DNA of 64,000 nucleotides, taken from the NCBI GenBank assembly GCA_001584585.1, contig LSYV01000002.1, positions 4,172,518 to 4,236,517 of the forward strand, written 5' to 3'. The stretch is from Gonium pectorale. Lineage: Eukaryota; Chlorophyta; Chlorophyceae; Chlamydomonadales; Volvocaceae. Shown one piece after another: positions 41,966 through 53,830 of the stretch (position 1 is the first letter of the stretch; every line of letters starts with the position of its first letter). The translations under genes and the position numbers were made by a program. Under the pieces are notes generated by a model. That model was given only the letters and a program-made list of their open reading frames with translations, was not told where the DNA came from and did no database searches.

Positions 41966-43029
41966 AGGGGCGATGTCCCTGCATGTTAGTTCGCCGACGA
42001 CCACCACCGTAGCCCCCGATGCGGCCCAGAATTCTCTCTGGGGTGACCCTATGTGTGAGGTGTGTGTGTGGCGTTGTGAAGTGGTGGGAAATAGTGTGTT
42101 CGTAACAGTACGTCGTGACGCCGCCATTTCCTGAACCTCGCCGTGTCAGCTACGTGCGATACTGCGCAATTCCTTGCTGACCTTGAGAGCAGCATGCCAA
42201 CGCTAAAAGCAGTACTCAAGCACCATACACTGACATATGGTACAAGCTCTTAACGGCTGGACAGTATGCATAGTCAGACATCTGCAATCTGAAGCAAGAG
42301 GCACTGAGGCACTGCGGCGTGCCGTACACTGTACCCGCGCTGCACACCCCGCTGTGTGCACCAGCCCCCGTTAGGGTCGACGATACAGGGCTTGGTGCTC
42401 CTGTAGCCTCATTGGTAACTGTTCTATTTATTCAGCCGATGCCACACGCAGGTACAACATCAAACGGCGGCCTCCTGGATAGTTAGCAACAGCGTCCAAC
42501 TTGTGTGCATCCCGGCCTGCACACGCGTGCATCCCGGTAGCACCACGGGCCGCTTCATTCCTGGACCAAGGCAGGAGTGGCGTCCTCCACTCTGCATAAC
42601 AGTCTCCTGCGCAGCATATCAATCAGTCAAAGACGCCTACCGTATTAGGACGGTCAAGCTGAACACAACCTTGCCGTACCCTTGTCGGCCTGCACTTGCA
42701 ACCAGCCCGCCAAATCAACCACACAGCTGCCTCATGCCGTTCGCAACCCAAACTACTTCGCGCGGCCCCTTCAGCAACCTTGTCTGGAAGGGCCCACTCG
42801 CCATGCGGATCATGCACACAGATGAAACACTGCTATGAGGGGAGCCACACCTCAACACACGCAGTTCCGTACGGTCCCCCTGACGCCGTCGGGAAGGGCG
42901 CTGTCGCGCCTGCGCCAACCCAGTCGCCCAATCCTCGCTCCGTACCTCCTCGGCACCCACCACCAGCCTCGGATGCCATGCACGCAATGACTACGCCAAG
43001 GGCTGCAATCGCGTTTACAAGTGCATTGC

Positions 43030-45416
43030 CTAATCCTCGTCGAAATACTTCTCCTCCGCGTCTCGTGACTCCTCTTCCAGCCAGTCCGCGTCAAGTGAAG
43101 CGTCCGCATCGATGGTCGCATAGTCCACGTACTGCCCATCCTGCCCCAGCAGGAAGCGCGCCTCCATCTCCGACACGAAGTCCCGCCGCATCTGCGCTAC
43201 ATCCGCCGCCGAAGGCGCACCGCCCCGAGCACGTCGGCTGCGCGGGCGCTCCCCGTCGGACATGGCGGTATCGCCGTCCTCCTCTTCTTCCTCCTCCTCT
43301 TCATCGCTTTCGTGCTCCGAAAACTGCAACACACGGCAAAAGCAGGCATGTGATCTTAATCATCCAAAGCACCCTTACAAGACCGCACCACCGGAGCAGT
43401 GGCTTCATGGGCGTGCGTGCACTGGAACCCGGCCCTGCACGCGCCCCGTAGCACGAAGATCAACGACACCGGCAAACACTGCACAGCTTGCACGCACTTT
43501 CTCGCACCGGCCACGGGCGGACGCTACACCGATGCCGAGTACTCGCTTGAAACGCACCTGTGCGTCCTCCTCCTGCTGCTCCCGCATCCTGCGCATCACC
43601 AGCTGCGCCTCGTCGTGCTGCCGCAACAGGAACTGGCTGAAGAGATGGCCCGCAGGCCCCTGGCCGCCCCCGCCGTGACCCGCTGCCGATTCGCCGACCC
43701 CTGCGACGGGTCGAGAGGACCCAGGGCCCCCATCCGCCACCGCCGCTGGCACTATGGGCCCCGCACCGCCAGCGCCGGCGTCACCAGGCGCGTCGGCGCC
43801 CCCTCTCGCCTGCGCTGCCGCAGCGCTGTCCTCGCCTCCCACCACGTGCCCCACAGCCCCTGCCGCTGCCGACTGCTCCGCTATGGAAAGCGCCTCTGCC
43901 GGTTCGCGGCCTCTGGCCGCACGCTCCTCGTGTCGGCTGAGCGCATGCTGCAGCGCCGCCGCCAGGCAGCTTCCGCCCACGCCGCCCGTCGCACCTGGCG
44001 GACCGAAGGGGATAGACAGGGCCCAGGGCGAGCGGGCGGTTCCTTCCAGCACTTTCAACTGGGTACCGAATCTCGTCCACCCTGGGTTACAATCCCGGTT
44101 CGTACCGGTGCGATTTGCACACCAGCGAGTTGTACACGTGCGTACTGGTGCAAGTTCAGGGTCCACCAGATGACGGGGTGGCATTCGGCAGCGGTGCCAT
44201 GCCCTATGCGGAGGGGGAGGGGGGTAACGCAAATCAAGCGCCAGCGAACCTGCCTCGGGTGCTGCACGCTGGGCCCGTGGGGCCTCTCCCGGCGTCCGCC
44301 TCCGGTGCCTGTCGCTGCTGAGACGCTGCGGCAGAGCCGTTGCCTCGCTCCTGCCCCTCTGGCTGCTGGCCGCCCTGCCCTTGCTGCTGGTCCTCCTGCT
44401 CCACGAAGCAGCCGACCTGCTGGTGGTAGAGCAGCGGCGCGCGCTGCCGCATGGACTCGTCGCTGAAGTACTCGCCCTCGGCGACCATACGCCGCATCGC
44501 CGCCAGACGCCGGTTCTTGACGCGCGCTGGCAGGCGCCTTCGGCGAGGGCAGGGGGGGCGATGTTAAGGCAGCTGGCGTGGCCTCAGTACTACAGTGAAT
44601 GTTAGCGCAGGAACAAGAGAGCACCCTAGGTCACCTGGGGCAAGACAGTGACCACCAGCATCAGCCGTGTACGAAAGTCATGGCTAGATGGCCGCGGAGT
44701 GCAGGTGTACGGGGGAACATCGAAGCCTCTGCCCGCCAGTAACCTACTTTGGATCTGCAGCCTGCTCCGCGGCCTCCACGCGCTGTGCTGCGTAGTGCGT
44801 CAGCCAGTGGGCCACCTCCCAGTCCGCCGACCGAAGCGCCTCAAAGTGGTTCAGCTCCTGCAGCGCGCACGCCGCGTGTGACACAGCTGTCAGTGGCCCG
44901 GCGTGCACTGGTTCTTCGGCCTAGATGCCGCATCCAGGGTCTCAAGGCGCCGCATTTCAGGCATATGGGACCATGGCCCGTAAAAATGACGAGCATTGTT
45001 TGCAGTGGCTGTCTGTATTACAAGAGTGACTGACGGCCACATGCCCATGGCGGCAAGCCATTGGACCCGCCCTACCTGGCTCTGGAGTTCAGCGCCATAC
45101 CTACAATGGAGGCACGCGGAACACGTTTGCGGTAACCGGTTCAGAACATCCTTATACTATCGGCACAGGCGCACCTTGCTAGGAAAGCCGCTGGGTCTTT
45201 CTGCAGCAAGGCAATCAGGTATGCGAGTACGGCAGCAGGTGGGGGAGGGTGGGCCCCCTCCTTGTACAGGCTCGACGGAAGGGGTAGATCCGGCAGCTCC
45301 GCGAGGCGCTCAGTAATTGCGACCACTGCCCCATGTGCTAGTCGCCCGCTGGACGACGCGGAGTATGAGGTCGTGTCGCCGGACGCGCCGGTAGTTGCCG
45401 ACATCGCTGTGCTCAA
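43030..45416 (-). CDS. CCDC97: CCDC97-like (DUF2052) protein, 490 residues
   Basis: Six exons: 45175-45416, 45076-45100 (a 25-nt microexon), 44748-44857, 44250-44537, 43558-44071 and 43030-43323; 490 codons plus stop. Family blocks are visible: LIALLQKDPAAFLARYG in the N-terminal part (built across the microexon), RRMVAEGEYFSDESM with RAPLLYHQQVG, and the conserved C-terminus ARFLLGQDGQYVDY with an EEKYFDED end. Low-complexity Gln/Gly and Ala/Gly regions and an acidic Glu run are inserted between blocks. In animals CCDC97 is reported with the U2 snRNP/SF3B splicing machinery; a nuclear role here is by analogy. Two acceptors are unusual: AAG before 44537 and GAG before 44071, the latter the least secure junction. 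Start at Met 45416. Confidence 0.83.
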
Positions 45417-45749
45417 ACCTCACAATTCTTTGAGTATCCTAGGTTGCGACAAGGCGCTTACATCGGTATAAGCAGCGGACGGCAGCGAATTGGGGTCAGT
45501 ACCGTACGTGGCTCCGAAGTCTGCTCTGGAACATACAGTCCTAGTCGCTTGACATACAGCTGTATAGTCGCTTTACAAGCTCGCTTCTGCCACAGACCTT
45601 AGTCCTGTCTTTGTCTGAGCTTTATAGTGCTAGCATTGAAACTTCGACGTCAGAAAGAGCACGTAGCCACGGAGTAAGAATGTCTGAGAAGTGGTGGACT
45701 GATTCCCCAACTACCACCGGTGCGTTGCGAACTGGCTCGGAGGCGCTAC
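45417..45749. other. Upstream flank of the CCDC97-like gene
   Basis: Contains the promoter side of the CCDC97-like gene. A short open frame from ATG 45680 (MSEKWWTDSPTTTG, followed by a GTGCGT donor-like site) could be a first exon of the provisional plus-strand gene but cannot be joined in phase. Confidence 0.35.
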
Positions 45750-47431
45750 ATGCGCATCCGTATTTGTGTGGCTCGCCCTGACGGAGCGCCGCGTTGGTGC
45801 AAACCGTTGTGCAAAGGCCATGGCATACACAGCCAGTACAACCCGGAGGCGATAAGGCAATGGGAGGAGCGCGAGCGGAGGTAAGGGTTCGAAGGGTTGC
45901 GCTGGTGTTCGTCAGGTTGGGAAGCTGAAGGTAGGCTCCCGGCCAGTGCATGTACCCTCTGTTTCACCACAGTGGTACTTATACGTGGGGCAGCGGCAGC
46001 TTGGGTGCCAGGGCGCAGGCGGGGTTGGGGCGGGTGGGGTTGGGGGCAGGGCTGGCGGAACGGGCGACGCAACTCTGGTGGTGTCGGTTTAATTGCTAGC
46101 GGGAGGCACTCGGTGTACATAGCGTACCGTGGAGCATGCCGTAAATCACTAGCGAACGTCTGCACCGTGACGGGGTTGCACGGGCACCGGTGCCCCTGAC
46201 TCGCTTTTGGCTCGTGGACGATACCTTGTTGAAGTACGGGCGACGGAAGCTGCGTGCGGAGGGAGGGACGCGCTACATGTCCCAAGCCATAGGCATCTGC
46301 TCATCACCACGGACCACACCCACCCACCCAACCAGCAACCCAACTCGTACCGCTCCCCGTACACGCATTGCTCCCCGCAGATTCCCCAGGCGCGTTCCGA
46401 GCCCGGACCGAACACTGCAGCAGCTGCGAACGCTGCAGCAACCGCCGTCGACGCCCGGCAGGTGTGTGCCGTGAGCGTCGGTGCGACCGCTAGCCGCGAT
46501 CAGGGCGCGTCACCACGGTGCAGCAGGGCAGTCGGGTGCTGCAGGGCAGTCGGGCAATTGCCGTGGGGACTTTGCAGCACTCGGTGAGGGCGCCTGGCTG
46601 AGTTGAGCAGGATTGTGGAGGAGGGCGTAAAGGTCGGAAGGTATCCATGCAAATACGGCATCTTTTGCTTGAGCTGGGCGCGGAGGAACCGCTCACGGTC
46701 ATGGTGCGGATGGAAACGGGAGCCTCGACAGCGGGCGTGCTCGTCGGTGCGCGGTGATAGTTGCCGACTGAACATTGTGTCAAAAGAACAGCAGGGTGGG
46801 CTGGCGCGGTTTCCGTGTGCGTAATGGATATGCACGGAAGGCGGGGAGCAGCGAGCGAAGACGCACACGCCCTTCATTACACGGCCCCCGTGTCGATGGA
46901 ACTGGAGCCGGGCCTGTCTGCCTTTTTTCCACGCTCTGCCGCCTGCCTTGGTGTTTGCCGTTGTAGCTTCAAGACGGTTGAGCCATTGCCTCCGGCTGTG
47001 GTGGCCAAGCAGCCGCTGAAAGCGCCAACATTGCCGCAGTACGCCCACCACCACCACTTCGGTAAGCGAAGCATCACTGCTTCAGCATCCGTTTACCCAT
47101 GCGTAACCACCGGCCCCAGAGCCGGCTTGCGCCTTTGTATCAGTAGCTGCAGTTCGTAACCGACGGTTGACATGCAGGTGGCTCCGCGTAGTCCTTTTGG
47201 CCATGCTCGGATCTTGCTCCGCATTCCACTGGTCTTACGCGTCCGCAACTCGCGCCCTGACATGCCCCCCACCCAGGATGGCTCCCGCCCACTCCCGAGC
47301 GGCGCATCGGCGGCAGCTTCAGCCAGCCAGTCGCCACTCAGTCGGGGCACGCGTACTCGTACGGCATTGCGAACGCCCATAACCAGCGCATCCACAACAC
47401 GCATGCGGCGATCAGCACGCGCAAACCCTGA
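45750..47431 (+). CDS. Provisional multi-exon gene, family not recognised
   Basis: Exon-like pieces on the plus strand: 45750-45880 (RWCKPLCKGHGIHSQYNPEA, ends at GTAAGG), one starting 46153, 46381-46461 (an Ala-rich stretch ending AVDARQ, GTGTGT donor), 46611-46753 (MQIRHLLLELGAEEPLTVMV), 46967-47061 (ends YAHHHHFG at GTAAGC) and 47277-47431 (RIGGSFSQPVATQSGHAYSY, stop TGA). Phases agree at the last three junctions and at the first. The end of the 46153 exon is unresolved (no strong phase-0 donor), and the 46753 donor GTGATA is weak. No domain recognised. An alternative frame through 46381-46760 is also open. The start may lie further upstream. Confidence 0.38.
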
Positions 47432-49460
47432 GCAACGTGTCGTGCACGGGGTGGTTGTTTGGGGCGGAGCTAGCTATGACTTGGGTGATCAACTTTCATT
47501 CATGCTATGCGCTGAGATATGCGCCGTAGGTAGGCAGAGGTGTAGGTCGGCATTGCAATTGCAAGTCAGTGCAGTGAGCCTGGTCGGTACAAGGGCGTTC
47601 ATGTGTTGAACTGTCAAGAAGGCATTGCATAGGGAGCTTTGGGGTAAGGTCATAGGAGAAGAGAAGCGCTGCCCCGCAGCACATGTGCCTCGTGCCAGCG
47701 ATTGTCGCGAGGCCTTTGTGGGCGTTGGGGTGGGCCTACCAGGGGTCCCGTCTGCCATAAGCGGCTCCGTTTGCAATGATGAGTTGCATCCCATGGGCCG
47801 CGTTCCTTTTTCTTCAGGTAGCAGCAGAGCAGTGAACGGCGGTGCAAGCATCGGATTGAGCGGAACGTTCGGCTGTCAGCCGTGGAACCGGAGCCGTGGC
47901 TGGCTTTGTAATTGAACGTTTGTTTGCCCTGGGCCTTTTGCCCATTAACCTTTCGGCGGCCACTGATAGCGGCGTGTATGCGGGGGCTTTGATATGCCAG
48001 AGTGCGCGTCGCCCTGTACCGTACATGTTGTACTGGGAAATGTTATGTAGTACGAAATGGACATGTGTCATGGCGCATTTGTGTACGAAACGGCTCCACC
48101 TTGTGTTTCTGAATTCCAAAGACTCCGGTGACCAGGCCCGTCACGGGCCCTAGCTGGGCTGATGCTGTATCACGATGCGTCTCTGCCCCATGGCAGCACC
48201 GTCACGGCAGGAAACGGACAGCTGCAAAGGTAGAGGGAACCTGCTCACCTCTACGGACATACGTACCCGAAGGCGCGGCGTGTCCAGTAGGGCGGCTTGG
48301 TACAGATAGGGCGGGCCAAGGTAACGAGCAGACACCCTCCTCCCTGAGGGGCCAGCGGAATAGCTATCTGGAATCACCTCGGAAATGGATGCGGGTCTGC
48401 TGGGCGCGATGGGCGATTCTGGCAGCGGAGGCGCTTCGGTGTCACCTTGCTGGGTTGCACACGTACGCGAGCTTAGAGACACGATCTGTCATAGTAAAAC
48501 ACCCAACGGATTGGCAGGGGAGCAACTTCTGGTGCGCACCCGTGGTCTGTTGGCAACGCGTGCCAACTTGGCAGCCTTGGGTCACATAGCCACGTCCGAT
48601 AAACAGAAAGCAGAAACACCCCAGCTGATTGAACCAGGGCGTGCTGCGGCTTTGCCGGTCGTACGGCCCAGACCTGCATACCCACACTTGTCCCCGCATG
48701 ACAACCTTATGAGTCACGGCCAAAGATTTCGTACAAAGGACAGGGGACGGGTGCAACTCCGCGATGTACTGTCAACACCAAAGCGGTACGTAAAAATGGG
48801 GGGGCCAACTGAGACAAGCAGCAAGGCCAGCAGCCTCCCGAGGATGATAGCAAGCTGCTAGCGCACGTACATAAAGAGCCCTTCTCGCAGGGCCCATTAA
48901 AAGAAGCAATCAAACACGGCTCGCAGTTCTCGGTACCGCAACCAGCCGCAGCCCTCGACTTGATGCAGCGGCGGGATGTCCACACACGGATCAGCACATA
49001 TGCAAAAGAAGCGGTCCAGAGTTCAGAAAATAGTAATCCCTCGACAATAATCAGGAAGAGGCCATGTGCAATGGGCGCACGATGCTGCTTGATTCAGGAT
49101 ATGACGACTACTCAGCGTCTGCCCGTATTTACTTCAACCTTCACGCTGCTGGCGCAGAATATACTGGGCGGCTGTACGTGCCCGGCGCCCCTGCCACTCG
49201 CCTCCTGGCTTTCGCCCCGCCAGCTCATTAACGGCCTCATCGCCACACGCTCGTACGCCCTGGTCTCCATGGTCTCAACCCATGAACAGCCCACGAACTG
49301 CGACCGCATAGCATCAGCAGGCAGCATGATCACACAGTATGCTGTACGGAGTACTCTTCACTCGGCCTGACTCTCGCGTAGGATGCGGCTCCAATGGTGC
49401 AAATGCTGCACCACATACGACACGCATCTGCTGCACGTACACCATACGGCACTAAAGGTC
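47432..49460. other. Gene-poor stretch, no supported gene
   Basis: Base composition is less GC-rich than the coding regions. Open frames occur on both strands (for example plus 48385-48861, 158 codons; minus 48150-48482) but overlap each other and show no motif, splice-consistent partner or clear codon preference. The right end is the 3' flank of the alternative oxidase gene. Confidence 0.45.
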
Positions 49461-51766
49461 CTACGGCAGCTGGCTGGCGCCCACGGCGAAGGGGTTGGTC
49501 TCGTTGGTCTTGAGCTTGCTGAGGGTGTGGTTGACGTGTGCGTGGCAGGCCTCGTCGGCCCGCACGGCGAGGATGAGGTCTGCGGCAGGCAAGCGGATGG
49601 TTGGGGGATGCGGTTTCAGCGCTCGGCGGCTTCACCCGAGAGCGCTTGCACGAGCTTGTGGCAGTGCGATATGAACCGGTTGCATGCACGACTAGCGCGT
49701 GGCGATTTAGACATACATCAGGAGGTTCGATTTCGGGCAGCCTTTCTGAATGCTTTTCATGTGTGCGTTGTGGCATTTGACGTACACGACACACATGTGC
49801 TCTGTGGGGAACAGGACGATGTCTGAAAGGACAGAAACCGGCCAGCCATGTGCACAATTGTAAGGCGTGCACACGTAGCATTTTCGCGCTTATGCTCGTC
49901 GTATGCATTTTCCTTTTCAACACGTAGCCACCTCGTCGCGGGACAGAAGACATGTTTCAGTTGTGACATATGGACCCATGGGTCGCTCTTGTGCACACGT
50001 GCACGTCGTGTCTGTTTCGCTTGGCAGGTGAGGTACATGCTTTCAAAGGCTTGCCTCGCATGTTAGCTCCCTCCTTGAGGCCCCAGTACTGCACCGCCAC
50101 CGCGGGCGCCGGGGTGTCCTTCCACAGCCGGCCCGCGTCGATCTCCTCCAGCGCGTGCGTGTAGGTTTTGACCGCCTCCTCCTCCAGGAAGCCCACGAAC
50201 TGGATGAGGAGGAGGAGCCGTATCGGGAGACATGTCAGGCGGAGGGAGGACAACTTCCGTATGTCGCCTGCCCACAAGAAGAGTAGAAGATGCATGCGGC
50301 AATGATGCAAGGCCGGGGTACGCGACGCATTCATGCCATATCCCACATGCCTGATTAGTACGGTACGGTGCCATGCGCAGTCAAGCGTACCGCGTGGCAG
50401 GTGCGGGGCGACAGCAGGTAGGCGATAAAGTAGGCGTTGAAGAAGACGCCCTGGGCGGCGATCACCGCCGCGCGGAACAGTGGGCCGGGCTTCCTGAGCA
50501 GGGACACCGCAGCGGCAGGCAATTACGAAGAGGTGGTATACCGTGGTTACTGTGTACCGTAATGCAAGCGATACAAAAACCGCGGGACCACTGCCTGACC
50601 TGAGGGCGAAAAATGTGAGGAGGTGCATGCGCTCGTTCTCGGCCTCCTCGAGCAACGTGTGTATCCACCCTGAAGGGACAGAGGGGGCCGCAGCATCCCG
50701 TCAGCTCAGGCTGCAGTACCTGCATGCACTTTTATCGTGCAGCTCAAGCAAGGGGTGCCCGCCGATCCTGTCCGCCTTCTGCAAGGGATTCTGAGGAAGG
50801 TAGGGCCAGGCGCACATGAACGTAGCGGGGCAGGCCGCATCCGCATTGCAGCTCCTGATGGCGTCACTCGCCTGACACGAGAGACTGACAAATCCGATAG
50901 CCTCTAATTGCACTCCCTCGGGCATACCGGCGCCCACGTGCACCGCGTGCGCAAGCATAGCTTCTATGGGCCGCGCCCTCAAGTTACCCACCGTGGTCGC
51001 GCTGCATGGTGCGCAGGGACTTGAGGTGGCGGAGCATGCCAGCCACCATCCCCGGAACGCCCGCCACCGTCTCCAGAAAGATCATGCGCTGGAGCCACTT
51101 GGCCTCCGTCATGTTCTCGCCGTACCCAGTGAGCCGGTCGAAGGTCCAGCGGGCCGTAAGGACGCTGCGATAGCCGACATGCTGGAAGAGCTACAGGCAA
51201 TATGAGCAAGGCGCATACAACAATAAAGACTAGCAGAGCAAGGAAAGGCATTGCGCTCGCATTGTGACTCGGGTCAAGCAGATACGGTTTTGCTTGCTTT
51301 GATACCTAATGAATCGCCAGATGTAGAATTTTGCGAGCGCTCCTGCAACTTCAGCTTTGGGGTACTCATTGTGGAGGGGTGCTTGGTGCGAGCTTTAGCC
51401 CTACCTTCTCGGGCTTCACGTGCGATGGATGGATCGCCTCCAAGTCGGCCCCTTCATAAGCAGGATGAGACAGAGTCGCCTCGGGCGCATCGGCCAGTTT
51501 GCCAGTGTGCACCGCAGTTGCCTTGTATCGATGCATGCCCTGCAGGGCGTTGGCGGACGGAGGGATGATGCAATAATACGGGCGACACGTGACCAAACAG
51601 CCTTGTATATTGTAAACAATATGATATTCACCATGTTTTGAAGGAGACCAATGCCCCGGTTGCTTGCCAGGCATGCGAGACCGCCGGACGAGGGCGCTGT
51701 TGCAGCAGCTCGCAGCATGCCGCCAAAGACACCGACGAGCCGCGTACCGCAGTTGGATCCAGACAT
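49461..51766 (-). CDS. AOX: Mitochondrial alternative oxidase, 301 residues
   Basis: Seven exons: 51632-51766, 51405-51539, 50992-51190, 50600-50669, 50391-50493, 50055-50199 and 49461-49579; 301 codons plus stop. The first ~45 residues (Arg/Ala/Gly-rich, [20 protein letters not shown]) look like a mitochondrial presequence. The di-iron motifs are intact: [47 protein letters not shown] and [28 protein letters not shown] is the usual membrane-associated helix. The enzyme oxidises ubiquinol and reduces oxygen to water at the inner mitochondrial membrane without proton pumping. The usual RADEAHH signature reads RADEACH here; the ligand His of ExxH is kept. The junction 50055/49579 requires a GC donor (GAG|GCAAGC), fixed by phase. 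Confidence 0.95.
49881..49925 (-). repeat. Dispersed repeat, copy 5 (AOX intron)
   Basis: Reverse-strand copy with GTGTTGAAAAGGAAAATG and the common core carrying one change (GAGCATAAGCGC). It lies in the last intron of the alternative oxidase gene, in the same orientation as that gene. Confidence 0.65.
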
Positions 51767-52224
51767 GTTCGCCACTTTGCCTTCTAGAGGGTAAAGCGTA
51801 GAGTGACTGCGTAGCTGATACTGGTGATACACGGGCAGAACGCGAGCGCTATCAGCTCTCTTCCTCAACAGTTTCAAGCAAAGAGACTTGCACGAAGCTA
51901 TTACTTATGCATGCAACTGGCTGGTCCTGCGACTACGATTTTGCCAACGAGCAACGGTCAAACCGCCTTCCCGTAAAAAAGCGAGGGTTAGTGATCGATG
52001 ATGGTGGGGGTAGGCAGCAGCTACGCTCCGGTGAGCTTCTCGTGAGTCGGTACTGTCAGTACCTCCCCGTGTCCCCGGTGTCCCCGCTGTACCTCGTTGA
52101 CAGTGCAAACAACAACATGGGCCACTCAAAGCTGGCTATGTATGCATTTCAACTATGAAATGGCTTAAACAGTGAAAGTGATCGTAAACTGGGCGTTCAC
52201 TTCGAGACCAGCTCCAAGTGTTAA
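51767..52224. other. Upstream flank of AOX
   Basis: Promoter side of the minus-strand alternative oxidase gene, up to the start of the duplicated segment. No gene or defined site seen. Confidence 0.45.
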
Positions 52225-52690
52225 CAGATGGCTGCGGCGGCTCGGATCCACGGCCCCCGCTTCTGCCCCTGCTTCGGTTGCGACATCGTGCGTCTGGCAG
52301 AAAGATGGCGCGCGGCAGGTGCTCCGCGCCACTGAGACGGACTGTGGGCTAACCACGCCTGTGCGGGGCCCGCCTGGCACCCGACACACGCAGCCGTGCA
52401 GTGCGGGGCTCCCCCACGTCTCCCTGAAGAGTCCACGGCGTACTGGCGCGTTGGCTTGGGAATGCCTGTGGCGGGGAGCTCCCGCTGTCAAGCAGTTCAT
52501 GACCGAAGCATTCAAGTAGCTTAAGATATGCGCTCCTGTGAATACGAATACGTTCGCAAATGAATGCCTGTAAACGCAGCGCTATACGGCAACCGGGGAG
52601 GGGTTTGAGGGGGCACACTGGGTTGTCAATTGGGTTGAGGATAGGCAGAACTTAGGAACGCGCATGGTAATGGAAGTTAGTCAAAGCGTA
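52225..52690 (+). repeat. Duplicated segment A: copy of the 5' flank and first codons of the 57102 gene
   Basis: Nearly identical by eye to 56683-57127, with a few substitutions and three small indels (for example an extra GCG near the left end and an extra GTTTGAG near 52605). It includes the whole upstream flank and the first ~9 codons (VEVSQ followed by a CxxC-like start) of the zinc-finger/UBA gene, then diverges abruptly after about 52690. Left of 52225 the two loci share nothing. Confidence 0.9.
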
Positions 52691-53830
52691 TGTCGCATAT
52701 CGCCCAGCACTCTGGGCCGCGCAGGCCGCACCACCCCAGGAATATCTGTCCGGCAGCATTGTAACCCGCGAAGGGAGGGCATCGGACAATCCGCCGCGCA
52801 CCTGACAGCGAGAATGACATCAAAGAGTTTCTGACCGTGTCGTAGCGCACCAACAAGCACAAGGCCGGGGGGCCGTTAAGTTATGAGAGGTATGCCGCCG
52901 GAAGGTTGGTATCGGAAGTTGAAACGTGCGCCAATTGATCTGTGCTATAATAGTTGCCCGTTTACCCATTTGTTCAATGTTTGTTTTTGAACTGAGCCCG
53001 TATCGCAATCTGCTGGGTACGCGGCAGTCAACCAGATCTGTGAACCTGCAAGCGCAAGGTAGTGCCGGCGGCTGGGGGGTTTAGTAATGTGGTTTTTTGA
53101 CTTGCGACTGTGGCCGTGGGTCGGAACCTTCCGCGAACGTTTGTAATTGGCAACTGGCTGAACACCTGGAAGGTGGAGAAGCTGCGGTTGTGCGGTAGCT
53201 GAGGAGCTGCGCGCAGGAGGAGCATGGAAGGTACGGTTACGGTTAGTTGCTACTGCATCATCTTCCGCTCCGGGCCCTCAGCCTCTACATATTGTCAGGT
53301 AACTATACAGGTGGCCCATATCGTGAGGGCCCGTCTGCTCGTCTACCTCGCCCGCCATGCCCTGTTCCCGGCGCCCTGCTGGAAACATCACACCCCCGAG
53401 TGCCTTCCACATTTCTGATTCTGTTCATTGCTACGGGACTTATCCATCCTGAAGACCAACTGGTCAAGCATGGGCCGCTTCGTTAGTCAACAATCCCGCC
53501 TGACAAACTACACAACTCCAAGAAAGGATACTCTGGAGTTCGGGTCAACTGTGCCCTCGCTCAACTGTACCGATGGCTCCGACGCCGAAGCCCACACCAG
53601 CCGTCCCGCAGCCGGTGCTCAACCCACCGACTCCGTTCTGACCGGCGCTTGGCAGCACGCAATCATCAGCCACTACAATTTTCGGCAGGGTCGGGTTCCT
53701 CCGGGCAAACGCTGCGGGAGGCGCAAGCGTGACCAAAACAAAACACGTCTGCGGGGGACACATCGGTGGCGGGCTTAGGTGCAGCTCCGGCGGCATCTGC
53801 GCAGCAGCCAGTGCACCGTGTGCTGAACCG
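52225..53830 (+). pseudogene. Decayed, colinear partial copy of the zinc-finger/UBA gene
   Basis: Two blocks match the intact gene at 56683-60416 in the same order and strand. The 5' flank plus start (52225-52690) matches 56683-57127, and 53571-53830 matches coding sequence at about 58288-58550 (shared APTPKP, LNPPTP, WPALGSTQS equivalents). In the second block the frame is broken: the codon for Trp in the parent is TGA here (TTCTGACCGG at 53636-53645), and indels shift the frame further on. The zinc-finger exons between the blocks are not recognisable. Block spacing (about 1.35 kb here, 1.6 kb in the parent) is consistent with a tandem copy that lost sequence. Confidence 0.8.

Larger units (their letters stand above)
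41068..43029. other. Convergent intergenic region with dispersed repeats
   Basis: Lies between the copine and CCDC97-like 3' ends. No supported gene. It carries two dispersed-repeat copies in direct orientation (41818-41870, 41881-41965) and a short TG-rich tract between them. Confidence 0.5.

Noticed and set aside
43399..44466. 355-codon plus-strand frame
   Set aside because: Antisense of the CCDC97-like exon 43558-44071, whose frame continues conserved family blocks.
48385..48861. 158-codon plus-strand frame in the gene-poor stretch
   Set aside because: Overlaps competing minus-strand frames, has no recognisable motif or splice partner; left unannotated rather than called a gene.
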